From Zygnema cylindricum (taxonomy: Eukaryota > Streptophyta > Zygnematophyceae > Zygnematales > Zygnemataceae), in the NCBI GenBank assembly GCA_037447655.1, contig JBBHKE010001445.1, forward strand, positions 107,018 to 171,017: a stretch of 64,000 nucleotides of DNA. Direction: 5' to 3'. The position numbers and the translations under genes were made by a program. The notes below the pieces were generated by a model, which saw only the letters and a program-made list of their open reading frames with translations, did no database searches and had not been told where the DNA came from. Positions 52,601 to 64,000 of the stretch are shown here, piece after piece; within the stretch, counting starts at the first letter, position 1, and each line of letters opens with the position of its first letter.

Positions 52601-53984
52601 TTGTAGTAGTCACTGATGACCGGAGAGAGAGAGATAGATCCATGGCTGCCTAAGCAGCCTTAGTAGACAAGGAGGGTAGAGGACAGTCTTAGTAGACTGT
52701 ACCAAAAAGATATGGACCAGCTAGGAATTGATCCTTGTCCCTACGGTTTGCCGGAATAACTGGGAGCCTTTTCTTGTAGTCCAGGACCTGTACTAGGATA
52801 TATAGGGTTCGATAGCTATTTAAAGATGAACAAACAGACCAAACCGATTAACTAGACATACGGGAAATTTCATATAGAAACAACATAAATATCGTATGCA
52901 CACCGATATCGCACTAAACAAATTGATCAGACATTTATTTGAACGGTGGACATTAAACATCAATTTTGATCGGGCGTCTATCATTTGAGCCGACATCAAG
53001 GAATGGGCATTTTGGCGGTTTATGGACAATAAGTCACCGGATGACAAGTGGCGGGGCATTAGTGGAAAGCGGAGTCTCGGAGGAGGATCAAGACGAGTCT
53101 AAGTGTGGCAGACGTCCTCGCCATGGCTATGCCGTATTTTAACTGTACAGAAGGTACTACGGGACCTGTACCTTTGTGTACGGTACAGTCCGGTGATTGG
53201 TGTTGTACAACAGTAGATACGGGTTTAGAGAGGAGTTTAGGACTTAACAATTTTGTAGGTAGCCGCCTCTCCCCCATATTGATTCTGTACAAATAGGCAT
53301 TTTTGCCTCTTGATAATTAATCGTTTGTTTGAGCATTTTCAGAGATTTATTCTTCTGTGGGCTCAAGGGAGTCTATACTACACAAGGGTGTAATACTTGA
53401 TATAATTTGTCTACCAGGGTGGCTGTGGATCATACACAAAAAAGACCATTGAAAATTCCCTAGAGGCTTCAAATACAAAAGAGAATTTTGTGATCCAATG
53501 GGGGACACAGAATTACAGAAAAAAACTCACTGGTGCGTCTTTTTTTTGTGCATATTTTTTTGTACAAGGGTCGTGGAGGTGTCTCGACTAACTGACGCCA
53601 TTTTGTCAAAAACGAAGTCCGTGAAGGTGCCTCTTTCTCTCTCCCTCTTCCATTATCGCGTCTATCTCACAATTATTGCAATGAAAAATAACAATAATGG
53701 TATCAAGTGAAAGATCTATGAAAAATATTACTTTGGATTGTCTTTAGGCGTATTTTGATGGCAAGTAGAATGAGAAAAGACGAAAAAACAAAATCAGGAA
53801 ATTATGGCAGAAATTTTTGGAATGAGTGACTTTCACGCTATCATAAGTGAGCGAGATGTCGAAATGTCACAAACCCTAAACATCTACAACATCACAAGAA
53901 ACCAGAAACCCACAACTGTCGCTATTTTGTTTAAGTCATCAATTTTCGCAAGTTTTGTAATCGTCTACAATCATCACAAATTAC
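52601..53984. other. No recognisable gene
   Basis: Intergenic sequence with short frames of no known domain. CATGGCTGCCTAAGCAGCC near 52641 is a small palindrome. Confidence 0.45.
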
Positions 53985-54745
53985 ACCCACGTCTACATCA
54001 ATCACAATTTAAAGTAACGATTTCATTGCGATAAAGCATAATGCTTTAAAGTGTTACGAAAAATCTTCGGTGAAAAACAAAATAACAAAACTAAGTTTTG
54101 GTTACATGGGAAAGTGCCCATTTCAACCCAATTTCGCGTCCTTTCAGCACATCTTTCAACTTTACATCAATCACCTCACGAGGTGATTTGAAATAAAGTC
54201 GAATAAAGTGAGCGATTAGGCAGACGCTGCCGCACGTGTCGAAAGTTTTTTACAATTTTTGTGCGCGGAGTACCAAAAAAAAAACACACTACACGTTTCC
54301 ACAATATGCGTACTGTTTTCCATGGGCTGATTTTCGTACAGGGCCCGTCTCTCTGAAACACACGTGTCTTCACACGTTTGGCGTAGGAAAAACATTGGGC
54401 ATCTTTCAGGAAGTGGGAAAACAAAAAACGAAACCGCATTTTTGTGCGACTGCGAAAGGTAATTTAGGGTTTCGACACGTTGACAATGTGGCGTACAGAC
54501 ATTACGAAGTCACAAAAATTGTACAGCGTGCGGAGAGACGCCTCAAATAGAAGCTGAAAGGAAATTTTGCCTCATTTTGTGTACCACTTCATCTATCACA
54601 TTGTTTTGTACACTTCTACGTTATTCATTATTTTAAGTAACAAGTTATTTACGTTTACATCTGGATGCTCTGAAAGTTGTACCGAGAATCTTCGCCAAAA
54701 AAAGAAGTTACAAGACTAAGTTTCGGTTACATGCGAAGGTACCCT
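53985..54745. mobile_element. Two direct copies of a DNA-element end
   Basis: 53985-54119 and about 54600-54744 share order and wording (TAAGTAAC, then ATCTTCG, then ACTAAGTTTNGGTTACATG). They end GGGAAAGTGCCC and GCGAAGGTACCC, the second followed by TAA. The right end of the element in the copia LTR (18930-18953) is similar. These may be ends of PIF/Harbinger-like elements; matching left ends are not visible. Confidence 0.4.
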
Positions 54746-55198
54746 AAGTTGTAGTAGTAATTTTTGCATGAATGTTTTTTTATTTTGTCTTTTACTATAA
54801 GTCAAAGTCCGTCAACGTATTTTATAAACATGGCATTTTTTCCATGCACGTATTCATTATTTTTTGGCGTTACATTCGTGCGTTTTATGCGTTTGGTACC
54901 TCTATGTGTGGTACGATGACTTGGTACGCACGTACATGGTACGCAAGTGAAGATTTGAGTTAAAATTTGCCGGTGTGTAAATCATTGACGATTTTCAATA
55001 TACTATCTTAGCCTACGTGGTACCACTCATCTTACAACATCTGGTTATACGCTTTACGCGATATAACATCGTTCAGCATATAACACTCGTAATATTGGCC
55101 GTACAATTACAAAATTTCCTTATGGAACACAGACGTAAGCTCTTGTCGACGGAATAGATTTGAAATTTTGAGAGCAAAATGCCGAAAACTCTAAGTCA
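54746..55198. other. No recognisable gene
   Basis: AT-rich spacer before the LINE remnant. Short frames only. Confidence 0.45.
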
Positions 55199-57121
55199 TT
55201 GATCAACCCTCCAAACCGCTCAATATGCACCCCTCTCTTATTTACTCCCTTGGTGGCCCATTGGGAGATGTTGCCACTTTACACTCAGCTACTGGTACTC
55301 GTCAAGGAGACCTTTTGGGAGCCCCTTTATTTGATCTGGCCCACTTACAATCCTTGCAAGCATCCGATATCGCTTTCGTCAAGGCGACCCTTTGGGAGCC
55401 CCTTTATTTGCTCTAGCCCACTTACAAGCCTTGCAAGCATCCGATACCGCTTTCCCCAGTTGTTTATTCCCTTCGGTGGCGGATGATACACATAATATCG
55501 ATCCACCAGACCAGGTGGTTCCTGCCTTCCACTATTTTTCTGAGCAACTTTCAAGGATAGGCCTGTCATTCAAAGTCTCTAAATGTGTTGCATGGTCACC
55601 TATTGGTCTGCCACCAAATTTTCCTCTTCCGACAAGCTTTCGTGTTTGTACGCCTCAAGGGTGTTTAAGGGCTTTAGGTTCTCCAATTGGCGCCCCTGAA
55701 TTTGTTCCCCGATTTCTTATATATGCTTTATAGGACGACCTATCCCACTGTGTGGACCTTCCAATATTGCCTAATTCTCAAGTGGCTTTCGCTATTTTAA
55801 CTCGTTTTTTTGCGCAACGTTCTTTGTACGTAGCGCGCACTCTACCCCCAAGTTTTTTTTTTCCTTTTCTCCCTTTCGTATTTTGATAATCGTCTTTTTG
55901 CGATTTTGCATCAACTCGTGGGGCATGCTATCTTTGATCGTTCGGAAAGGCTCCTTGCTCTTCGCCAATCTGCTTTACCCGTCTCTTTTGGGGGTCTTAG
56001 TCTGTGTTCCACAACGACCATAGCATCAGTTGCTTACTTAGGTTGTTGGGCTCTAGTGGCATCCATCATTAGTTCGAGGTTTGTGTTGGACAATAATCAT
56101 ATCTTGGCCCATGCAATCTCTACCGTCGACGAAGGTTCATTTTCATTTCAACAATCGTTATTGTCTACTCGTTTGCTCTTGCCAATCGAGGCCCAAGATG
56201 TCGTTCCTCCATTCTCTTCCCTCCTCACTAGCAGTCATTCCCGGGTGCAACAACATATCACCGATAAGGTCACGTTTTAATAACCTACTTGAGGCGCTAC
56301 CTACGGCTGACGCACGGGCTCGACTGCGCTCTTGTTCAGGACCAGGTGATGGGGCTTTGCTCGTCGCCACTCCAATTTTTGCTTCACTTCGTTTATCTTC
56401 TCAACAGTTTTCTTGTGCACTCCGTCTACGTCTTGGCTTGCCACACCCTTCCCTTTTGGGTAAGCCTCGTTGCATTTGTGGCCAATCTATAGATGAGTAG
56501 GGCGTCCATTTTCTCCGTTGTTCACATGGTGGAGAACGTACAACGACGCATGATACGGTTCGAGATGCAATCGCCTCGGTTGGTAGTGAAGCCGGGTATA
56601 CAGTTTAACGTGAGGTGTCACATATCCTCCCGCCAAGTTCCCAATCTCGTGGAGTGCGCGGCCCTCGTGTGGACCTCGTATTTTTGCAAGAGGCACAAAG
56701 AACACTGGGGGATGTAGTTCTAACCGACCCGACGAGATCCCATGTTTGAACGCGTGCGGCATTACATACTGGTGTTACGGCTCGGGATGCAGTGACCTCT
56801 AAAGTAAGCGATTACGCTCATCGGGACCCAATCGACACCTTCATACTGTTTGTTTTGGAGATATTTGGGACCTTAGACTCGTCGTTTGACAACTTCATCC
56901 GTGATTGCGCTCGACCATCGTTTGAGGCCCGAGGACTTGGCAACCCTCCCTCGACTCTCATGTCGGCCTTTTACCGCCAACAGATCTTTGTTGCCCTTCA
57001 GCGATCTCAAGCATCGGCCCTTATCCGACAAAGCCCGGTGGTGAACGATGGTCGAGGCTTGCGAGATTTACCTCCCCGCCACCCGGTGCACATTGATGAT
57101 ATTTGTTTCTCATACCTTTAG
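55199..57121 (+). pseudogene. Non-LTR retrotransposon (LINE) remnant: RT 3' half and C-terminal domain
   Basis: RT motifs read GTRQGDLLGAPLF, repeated as GAPLFALAHLQALQASD, then SVADDTHN (the [FYA]-x-D-D catalytic box as ADD), HYFSEQLSRIGLSFKVSKC and GSPIGAPEFV. Downstream LPVSFGGLSLCSTTTIASVA is a thumb-like segment. The C-terminus has a Cys/His cluster (CICGQSIDE, a stop, then HFLRCSHGGERTTTHD) followed by VDLVF, VVLTDPTRS and TSKVSDYA. These could be the D...PD...K residues of a restriction-like endonuclease, and the last intact frame (56792-57121) ends PVHIDDICFSYL. Several frameshifts and stops and a 77-bp duplication make it inactive. The 5' half is missing. Confidence 0.72.
55301..55454 (+). 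repeat. 77-bp tandem duplication inside the LINE RT
   Basis: GTCAAGGAGACCTTTTGGGA at 55301 recurs at 55378 as GTCAAGGCGACCCTTTGGGA, and the two units run in parallel to 55454. 77 is not a multiple of three, so the RT frame is broken. Confidence 0.88.
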
Positions 57122-57329
57122 TGTAGACTTGTTTTAGGCTTCAGGCCAATGGCCCTTTTTTGTCATCTAGAGCCTTTGTATATTGTTGTTTTAAGTGCTT
57201 TTGTAGTTTATTTTTAGTGTTTGTTTTTGTTTCTTATGTTTTCTTTGTTTTTTTTGTACTCTTACTGTTGCTTAGATTTTGCAGTATTTGTACGTTCTTT
57301 TGGTTTTATAATTTTAGCCTTTAATGGTA

Positions 57330-57931
57330 CACCGCGAATCGTAATTAGAGTAAATTACTCTAATTCGGTCGCTCGAAATTTCGACTCTATGACATCCAAT
57401 AGAGTAAACGATTCTAATTTTTTCATTATTCTAATTTAGGTAAGTTTCCGTAAAAAATGTAACATAGGTTCGTTTTAAATAGTGTGGAGTACGGACGACG
57501 TTCGACCGTGCAAAATTGTACTTTTTTAAGGAGAAAGGTACAAATATTGATTCAATAGTATCGCGCTCGCACGTGAAATCGCACTAAGCGAAAAATTAAT
57601 CACATCGAAAAATAGCCGTTAGCAAAATTCTCGTCCGTCGACAACATCGTCGTCAGTGTGAACATTAATTCAGCGCGACAAATAATACTAGCGTCATAAT
57701 GACGTCAATTCTATACGGACTGACAGATTTTGTACGTCTACGTAATTTAGTGTTCATAATTTCAGCGCGGATAATTATCGCCGAAATAACCCAATATAGA
57801 GTACTTAAATAAATTAGAGTAAACTTCCTCTGTGAAAAAGTTCTATCACATAAATTATAGTTCATTACTCTAATTGTTTTTTTTTGTTTTTTTACTCTAA
57901 TTTTTCATTTCTCTAATTACGATTCGCGGTG
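57330..57931. mobile_element. TA-flanked inverted-repeat element, copy M6
   Basis: The ends CACCGCGAATCGTAATTAGA and TCTAATTACGATTCGCGGTG are perfect inverses over 20 bp, with TA on both sides (57328-57329 and 57932-57933). The 602-bp interior has no transposase frame. It is the best-preserved pair of termini in the M1-M6 family. Confidence 0.85.
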
Positions 57932-57933
57932 TA

Positions 57934-59128
57934 GTGAACAATTTCCCTTTTCAATCAAGTTTTGTACTTTGATGGTTTAACCATCGCGTTTTTCATAATA
58001 AAATCTTTCTCTTTCTTAATATGCACCGTCGAATACAGATCTGCGGTCGGCAGCAATGCCGCGGCTGTCGGCGTGGCATTGCGCATGGCTACTCTGACAA
58101 CAGCCTAGGCGCACCGACACGATCTTTAAGAAATCAGATTGTACCATAGAATGCCCAAAAGCACAAACATGAATAGATTATATCAATTCGTACGTGTAAA
58201 TCCGACACCTCATTCGTAACCGACAACCAAGCGGCAAATCCTTCACGGCTTGAACTTTGACGTTTGAAATGCCGCGAACAATTCCGTACTCCATTGCACC
58301 GACAATATTCTGGCAATGAACTTTAGTTTAGTACGACTGTACGAGTCTAGAAAACTGTTGAATAGAACTGTCGAACATTTTCGGATTGCCAGAGAGGCTC
58401 TTTTGCGGACGCAGGATTCCGATTTCATCTGTGACACACGATCAAAAAGGAACGATCTCCAGCGTTCAATCGCTTGCCCTCGAACGGAAAGTTAAACGTT
58501 TTTAACTGCCCGAAAAATGTTTATCACTACTGTAGTTCGGCAGTCTACTGTACTTTTTCTTAGATACTCTTGGGATACTCTTCTTAGATGTACCGCACCT
58601 CAGATGTACCTCCACCCTAATTTCCTCTCCTTTCTTGTTCACTCATAATCGCCGGCCCCTCTCTGTGCCGTTTCCCCTCCCCTCTTTCCCCGTCTCCCCG
58701 TCTTTCCTACCCTCCCATATCTTCCCTCCAAACAGTGTTCCTCTATTTCTGTTTCTTCCAGTGACGTAATCTGTAAAATTTTCCGGCATCATCTTTCATT
58801 TGATGACGCCATTGCCACATTATCTTCTCTTTGAACCAAAACTCATTATTCTGTAACCCTTCTTCTAACCTTTGTCTCCCTCCTCCCCTCCTCAGCTGCA
58901 TATTTTCTTCCTATTAAAATATATTTTTGTTTTTTAGTAATAAATGATTTCTTCAAATGGACATCTATTCGACGCAAGAATGGAAAATGCGGTGTGCTAG
59001 GTGTACTCCGTACTACACACTATTTTGACAATATAGATACTCTACTACCGTCTAATAAAACGCGCTTATTAGAACTAATAAGTATTGAGATGCCTTCGAG
59101 TTCAAGAGGATGAAAGTAAAACCAACAA
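57934..59128. other. Upstream region of kinase gene 3
   Basis: Partly homologous to the regions upstream of genes 1 and 2 (for example TGATGACGCCATTGCCACAT and the CT-rich block near 58640-58720). The telo-box modules seen before genes 1 and 2 are not evident here. Confidence 0.5.
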
Positions 59129-59914
59129 ATGGAGACAGCCTTATTAGTTGCTGGGTGTGCACCCTCTGACGCCGTTCAACACACCCATGTTTCGCTCACC
59201 TCGCTGCCGTACATGTGTAAGGGGAAGACGACAGAAAAGGGCTATCTTGGCACCCTGCGCACTCTCTCTATCTACCAAGTGAAACGCGCCTGTTACTTAA
59301 GGCTACGTCAGCATCCCTGGGAAGTCTACAGAGGGAGGTTTGAGGATAACTTGGTGGTGGTCCATGTTGTGGGAACTAAAGACAATGTGGTTGATGTCTT
59401 AAATCAGATGCTCAGTATCAGCCATCCCAATGTGGCAAAGGTCATAGGCTGGTGTAGCCGCAGTAGAAGCATTATGGTGGAGGGAGGAGGTTTCCACAGC
59501 TTAAGTGACGAAATAGAAAGGAATGATCTGCCATGGCCGGTCTGCTGTCGGATCGCAAAAGAGGTGGCATTAGCTGTTCTGCATTTGGCCAGCCGAAGTG
59601 GTGCTCTGAGTATGGATCCTTCCCTTGTATTCTTCGACAATAACTGGAACAGCAAGGTTGTTTACATCCCCGGCCGATCCTCCGACAGTGCAACTCGCAG
59701 TTTTGGCCGTTTTCTAGAAGTCTTGGTGAAGAAATCACTACAGTATGTCAATGCCATCCCTGCAGCTGGTCTGGGCGACTATCTGAAGACAGGAGGTGAT
59801 GTTGTGAGAGACCTCCATCTGGTGGCTGACACGTGTGGAAACGACGAAGATCCCCCATCCATAGAGGAAATTGCAGCGAAAACTGTCAAAATTGCTGAAA
59901 AAGCTAATGAGAAG
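59129..59914 (+). CDS. Kinase gene 3, exon 1: A-type pseudokinase domain
   Basis: First in-frame ATG is at 59129 and the exon ends GAGAAG|GTCGGT: 786 nt, 262 codons, phase 0. The first 40 residues (METALLVAGCAPSDAVQHTH onward) differ from genes 1 and 2, so the start is uncertain. From LRTLSIYQVKRACYLRL the A pattern follows: VVVHVVGTKDNVVDVL, SHPNVAKVIGWCSRSRSIMV, ALSMDPSLVFFDNNWNSKVV, RSFGRFLEVLVKKSLQ and DTCGNDEDPPSIEEIAAKTV. His stands in the VAIK Lys place, with no HRD or DFG. It is closest to the A exon of pseudogene 4 (DTCGNDE, ATAVGD-type tail). The donor GTCGGT is weaker than the family GTCAGG. Confidence 0.72.
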
Positions 59915-60395
59915 GTCGGTATCCTTCCACACCCCTTTCCCCCTCCTCCGCCACAACCCGCAGTGTCTGAGGTCCTTGTGACTGTGCTGCTTATATCAAA
60001 AGGACTTCCTGGATTTATTTATTTTCTTAAACTTTTTATTTGGTTTGGAGGATTATAGATAGGTACATAGAATCACTTCGTTCCCAACCTTTTCTTTTAA
60101 CCATTTTGGTGTGTAAGAATTGTCCACAAAATGATGCGCTTGTTGTGCCAAAAGATTGTTTGCAAATGAAAGTTCTAATTACTTCCCTTTTGAAAACAGA
60201 TTGATGTCCGAGTAGGAGTTCAAATCTAAAACTTAAAACGAATTCTGCGTAAAGCAAATTGTTTGGCATCATAATAAGATCTTTGAGGCAGCGTAATATT
60301 TGGCAAAAGACACGATTTATCAGTACCGTCCCTGCCACCTCCCTGCCTGTCTGCGCTGCCGCTGACTCACACGTGTGGGGCCAACCACTGTGCAG

Positions 60396-61097
60396 ATGGA
60401 AGATATGCTCAGAGGCATCAGTACTCTCTCTCAAAAGCAAGTGGAGGACGCCCGGCATGGCAATCCCGTGGAAGAGATATATTGGGGCTGGATCTCATTC
60501 TACAGGGGGACGTTCCAGGGAGCACCTGTGGTAGTCCTTCGTCTTAAGCCTCCCCTCGAAGTGACAACCGTGGTATTGAAGATGCAGAGTGTCAGCCATC
60601 GCCACCTGGCAAAGGTCATAGGGTGGTGTCGCGAGAGTAGAAGCATTGTGGTGGATGGACGAGAGAGGAGGAGCTTAAGGGATCGGATAAAGCAAGGTTT
60701 GGGTTGGCAGGAGTGTTGTCGGATAGCAAACCAAGTAGCACTTGCAGTGCTGAATTTCGAAAGACGAGGTAGTGGTGTGTATGTAGATTCTAAAATTATA
60801 TTTTTTGATGACGCCGACAAATGCGTGTTTGTTTATTGTCCGTTCAGAGTTTACCTGCCTAGTGTTTTTGGCGAGATGCTAAGAGAAATGCTGATGGGAC
60901 AGTTGTTGGATAAGAATGTCACGTCACAAGCTGATCTGAAAGCGAAGCTCGACCCTCGTGTGAAAGAATGGCCGAAGGATGTGATTGAAGAACTCACTCG
61001 ACTCACTTCTGCGTGTTTGGAAAAGAAAATCAAATCCAAGGAGACAGTGGCGGAAGAGATGGACCGCATCAGTAAAATGGCAATGGCAGCCGAGCAT
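60396..61097 (+). CDS. Kinase gene 3, exon 2: B-type pseudokinase domain
   Basis: Acceptor CTGTGCAG|ATGG, donor GAGCAT|GTGAGG (CAT where the others have CAG), 702 nt, phase 0. MEDMLRGISTLSQKQVEDAR, FYRGTFQGAPVVVLRLKP, SHRHLAKVIGWCRESRSIVV, GLGWQECCRIANQVALAVLN, SGVYVDSKIIFFDDADKCVF, VFGEMLREMLMGQLLDK and KLDPRVKEWPKDVIEELTRL. Arg-Leu stands near the VAIK site and no catalytic Asp is present. A (CT)n microsatellite starts just past the donor (61106). Confidence 0.78.
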
Positions 61098-61103
61098 GTG
61101 AGG

Positions 61104-61105
<2 letters not shown>

Positions 61106-61154
<49 letters not shown>
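61106..61154. repeat. (CT)n microsatellite beside the gene 3 intron 2 donor
   Basis: A pure CT run of about 48 bp starts eight bases after the donor GTGAGG. Its length is likely to vary and could influence splicing of this intron. Confidence 0.92.
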
Positions 61155-61158
<4 letters not shown>

Positions 61159-63031
61159 CCACTCCCATAATCTACTGGGTTTGTGGCTGTGTCACCTGTG
61201 TGGATTTTTGACCTGTGGGGATTTGTGTTGCTTTCTACAAGAGAACATTCTCAAAGTTAAAGGGAAGACAGGAAAGCAAAACAGGAAAAGGAGAATTGCC
61301 ATCTAGATTGTCAACCATGGAGAAGTTGGAGTGGCAACTTTTTTGGGAGAAATGGCAGATGAGAAATTAAAATGATAATAACAAAAAAACCAAAATTAAA
61401 AAGAGAAGCCTTTGTATGTGAAAACACCATAGCTGGCATAAAATCACCCACCTTAAATTTGCATCTTTTTCTCATCAGTACAACAAATTGACCACCCTAC
61501 CATGCCTTTCCGTACACCCACGGCTAGAACACCCCCACCGCACTCCCCTCTCTCCCCATCTCCCTCAAAAGCATCCTGAAACCTGCCTAGAGGCTCTCCT
61601 CTCCTGCCCCTCATCCTCCTTCCCCCCCCCCACTCCTCCTCCCTTGAATAAAAAAATGCCCATCAGTTGATACGAATCCATAAATGAGGATAAAAGAGAC
61701 TACTGGGGATGTTGGTGAGAGGAAGAGTAGGGGTGGAGGGACAGAAGCATCAAACATCATAAAGAGGGGCAGGTGGGAGACAAGTATGAGCAGGAGGAGG
61801 AGGAGGAGGGCCGGATGCATATAAGTTGGAGTTTCCCTTCACCGCAGCCCAGCTTCTATCTCTCTCTTTTTCCCTCTCGCTTTCCCTCTCCCTCTCTCTC
61901 TCTCCCCCTCGCCCTCAGTCCCTCCCTCTCCCTTTACATCCCCTTTCCCTCTCGCCTCCCTCTCCCTCTCCCACTTCCTCTCCTATTCCTCTCCCTCTCC
62001 CTTTCCCTTTCCCTCGGCCTCTCCCTCTTCCTCGCCCTCGCCCGCGTTCTCTCACTCACCCTTGATCTCTCCCTCTCCCTCTCCCTTTCCACTCCCTCTC
62101 CCTCTCTCAATCCCTCCCAACTCCCTCTCACATATTTGAATAATAGAAGACATGACCTTATTGACGTAATCAAGCATTTTGAATGTTTCACCATGTTTGT
62201 CGAATTGTGTCCTTCAATTTTTACTTTTCAAAAATGAATTTCTATTCGTTCAGCAAGAATTGTTGGATTTAAGGAATATAATAACTGTTAGATGGTGCAC
62301 CGGCTTTACGTTTTTGGACTTTTTTTGCCTAACCGTATGGCCTCAGAGGATTGTGAGAGAATGAAATTTCACCCTTTTTTTGTCACACTTTGTCATCTCT
62401 CATCCTTTTGTGTCACGGATTGTTTGTTTTCAATTTTTGTTGTGTCATGTTGATCTTTTTGCATTTATGTTGTTTAGGTTTTGTCTGCCTTGCAAAATTT
62501 TGTTATGCTGCATGGCATTGCACATCAAATCACATTTTTGTCTTTTGCGGTATGGTTTGTCTTGATGCATCATATCACATCCTCTTGTTACTTTCATCTT
62601 GAGACTTATTGGATTTCGAGGATAGGGATTTTTCTGCCTATTTAATCATGAGTTTGCGCTTTTCGCCATGATACCGTTGTTGTTTCTGTCGGGGTTAAAA
62701 ATACCACGAGACCTATTCGTTTGTTTGAGGAAACTTTTCGTAGATAGGATCAAATTTAGTCTGGTGAACAACTTATACCCACATGATTACATGCAGGATC
62801 GAATTTCAAGGTACCTACTAGTTGTTGAAAATATGTCAACTTTATGCCTCCTTTAGAATTATCTACTTTTACGTTCTTCCATGCCATAATTTCTTGGCTT
62901 GTATTTTTTTCTTGGCTTGTATTTTTTTTCTTGGCACAGATATAGTCGACATGAAATGTAATGCCATCGTCCACAAGCGTTAAGTGACGTATGAGAGTAA
63001 AAAACTAAACCCTCAATGTGCTCTGCTGCAG
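61155..63031 (+). other. Kinase gene 3, intron 2 with a pyrimidine tract
   Basis: It holds a CTCCCT-rich tract (about 61850-62125) and then sequence shared in inverted orientation with 47950-48450. The second A-B exon pair of genes 1 and 2 is absent. Confidence 0.65.
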
Positions 63032-64000
63032 GTTGAGACCTCATTCCCCGAAGACATGTGGCTCATCACTGCGAAAGAAATTGCAGCTGCAACAGACAAC
63101 TTCTCCACTTCCAACAAGATTGGAAGTGGAGGCTGCAGTGAAGTTTTTAAGGGGCGTCACATGGGAATGGATATAGCTGTGAAAAAAATCCTTCCTGGAA
63201 AAGTAGATAACAATTTTGAACAAGAAATTCGACTTTTGAATGCATTCAGGCACCCACATATCCTGCTTCTGATTGGTTATGAACCGAGTGGACCCTGTCT
63301 GGTGAGTGACTACATGTCAGGAGGCAGCCTCCAAGACTACCTCGGAGAAACGGGAAGTTCCTTAACTTGGAAGGATAAAGTGCGAATCTGTCGAGAAATG
63401 GCGTCTGCTGTGGCGTACATGCACAAGCGAAAGGTGTTGCATCGAGACTTGAAACCGATGAATGTGCTTCTTGATGACAGTAAAAAAAGCAAAATATGTG
63501 ATATGGGTTTGGCGAAACTCTATAAGGGGGACCAGGTGAATGTCTCTGCTATGCGTGGAACATATGGCTACATGGATCCCTACACCACAAAAACAGGACT
63601 TGTGGGTCCCCCTTCGGACACTTATGCACTTGGACTCATTATTCTGCAACTGCTGACAGGGATGGAGTGCATCCATGATGTTCATAAGTTGTCGTATAAA
63701 CATGAAAAGCGAATATACGTTGAATTTAACTCGATATTGGAAACTCACATGGAAGGAAATACCACCACCGTGGAGACAGTGACAAAACAAAGTAGCTGCA
63801 GCGTAGAAAGTCAAGAGAGTTCTGTCACTCCCTCAGAAAGCAGATGGGGGGAAGATCCTGATGTTTTTAGAGAGATTATTGGACATTTCTGTTCAAAATT
63901 GGATCCAAGGAGCTCTGCGATGCCCAAAGAGGCCTTACAGAAGACTGTGGGGCTCCTGCTTAGATGTTTGGAATGGATGTGGGAATATCGACCAGACATG
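63032..64000 (+). CDS. Kinase gene 3, exon 3: canonical kinase domain (runs off window)
   Basis: Acceptor GCTGCAG|GTTGAG, open for 323 codons to the window edge. WLITAKEIAAATDNFSTSNK, glycine loop GSGGCSEVFKG, DIAVKKI (VAIK Lys), HPHILLLIGYEPSGPCLVSD, LHRDLKPMNVLLDD, ICDMGLAKL, GTYGYMDPY and SDTYALGLIILQLLTG. Catalytic Lys, HRD Asp and DMG Asp are kept. The glycine loop has Cys for the usual Phe and Ser for the third Gly, which may weaken ATP binding. After the kinase it has a Thr/Ser/Glu-rich insert (NTTTVETVTKQSSCSVESQE) that genes 1 and 2 lack but pseudogene 4 shares. Confidence 0.85.

Overview
The window is plant nuclear DNA: intron-rich, AT-rich and full of small transposons. Ty1/copia elements primed by initiator Met-tRNA, a plant-type BTB/POZ pseudogene, an LRR gene built of 72-nt exons with a plant-type Cys cap, and an RLCK-like kinase all point to a streptophyte. 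A seedless plant or charophyte would fit, but I cannot name the species. I see no tRNA or rRNA genes and no prokaryotic features.

Layout. 0.2-2.7 kb (+): 3' end of an LRR protein gene. 3.2-4.0 kb (-): a copia protease remnant split by a 488-bp TRIM element whose LTRs carry a tRNA-like Pol III promoter. 5-7 kb: two TA-flanked inverted-repeat elements. 8-10.6 kb (-): a damaged copia copy ending at an N gap. 11.6-12.9 kb (-): BTB/POZ pseudogene. 13.9-19.2 kb (-): a copia element with both LTRs and a 5-bp target duplication, lacking part of its RT, with a 772-bp DNA element inside its 5' LTR. 21.9-28.7 kb and 33.4-39.9 kb (+): two tandem copies of one large kinase gene, about 11.5 kb apart. 42-45.6 kb: nested hAT-like and TA-flanked elements. 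45.7-50.9 kb (-): an inverted, broken relative of the kinase genes with an HSP70 (HSPA12-like) segment spliced into it. 50.9-52.5 kb (+): copia RT/RNase H remnant. 55.2-57.1 kb (+): LINE remnant. 59.1-64.0 kb (+): a third kinase gene that runs off the window.

The central system is the kinase gene family. Each gene encodes alternating pseudokinase domains of two types (A and B), each on one phase-0 exon, followed by one exon with an apparently competent kinase and, where kept, a coiled-coil exon. The best copy (33456-39868) joins without a stop into 1,430 residues: A-B-A-B-kinase-coiled coil. Gene 1 has A-B-A-B-kinase but no coiled-coil exon. Gene 3 has A-B-kinase. The inverted copy is a pseudogene in which an HSPA12-like ATPase replaces most of a B domain. 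The architecture resembles plant tandem kinase proteins, several of which are immune receptors. That functional link is inference; a recent, locally expanding family is what the sequence shows.

The second unusual item is the TRIM at 3501-3988. It has a PBS, a PPT, 5-bp target duplications and, in each LTR, A-box and B-box motifs. This is analogous to Cassandra TRIMs, which carry 5S rRNA sequence in their LTRs, but here the insert is tRNA-like.
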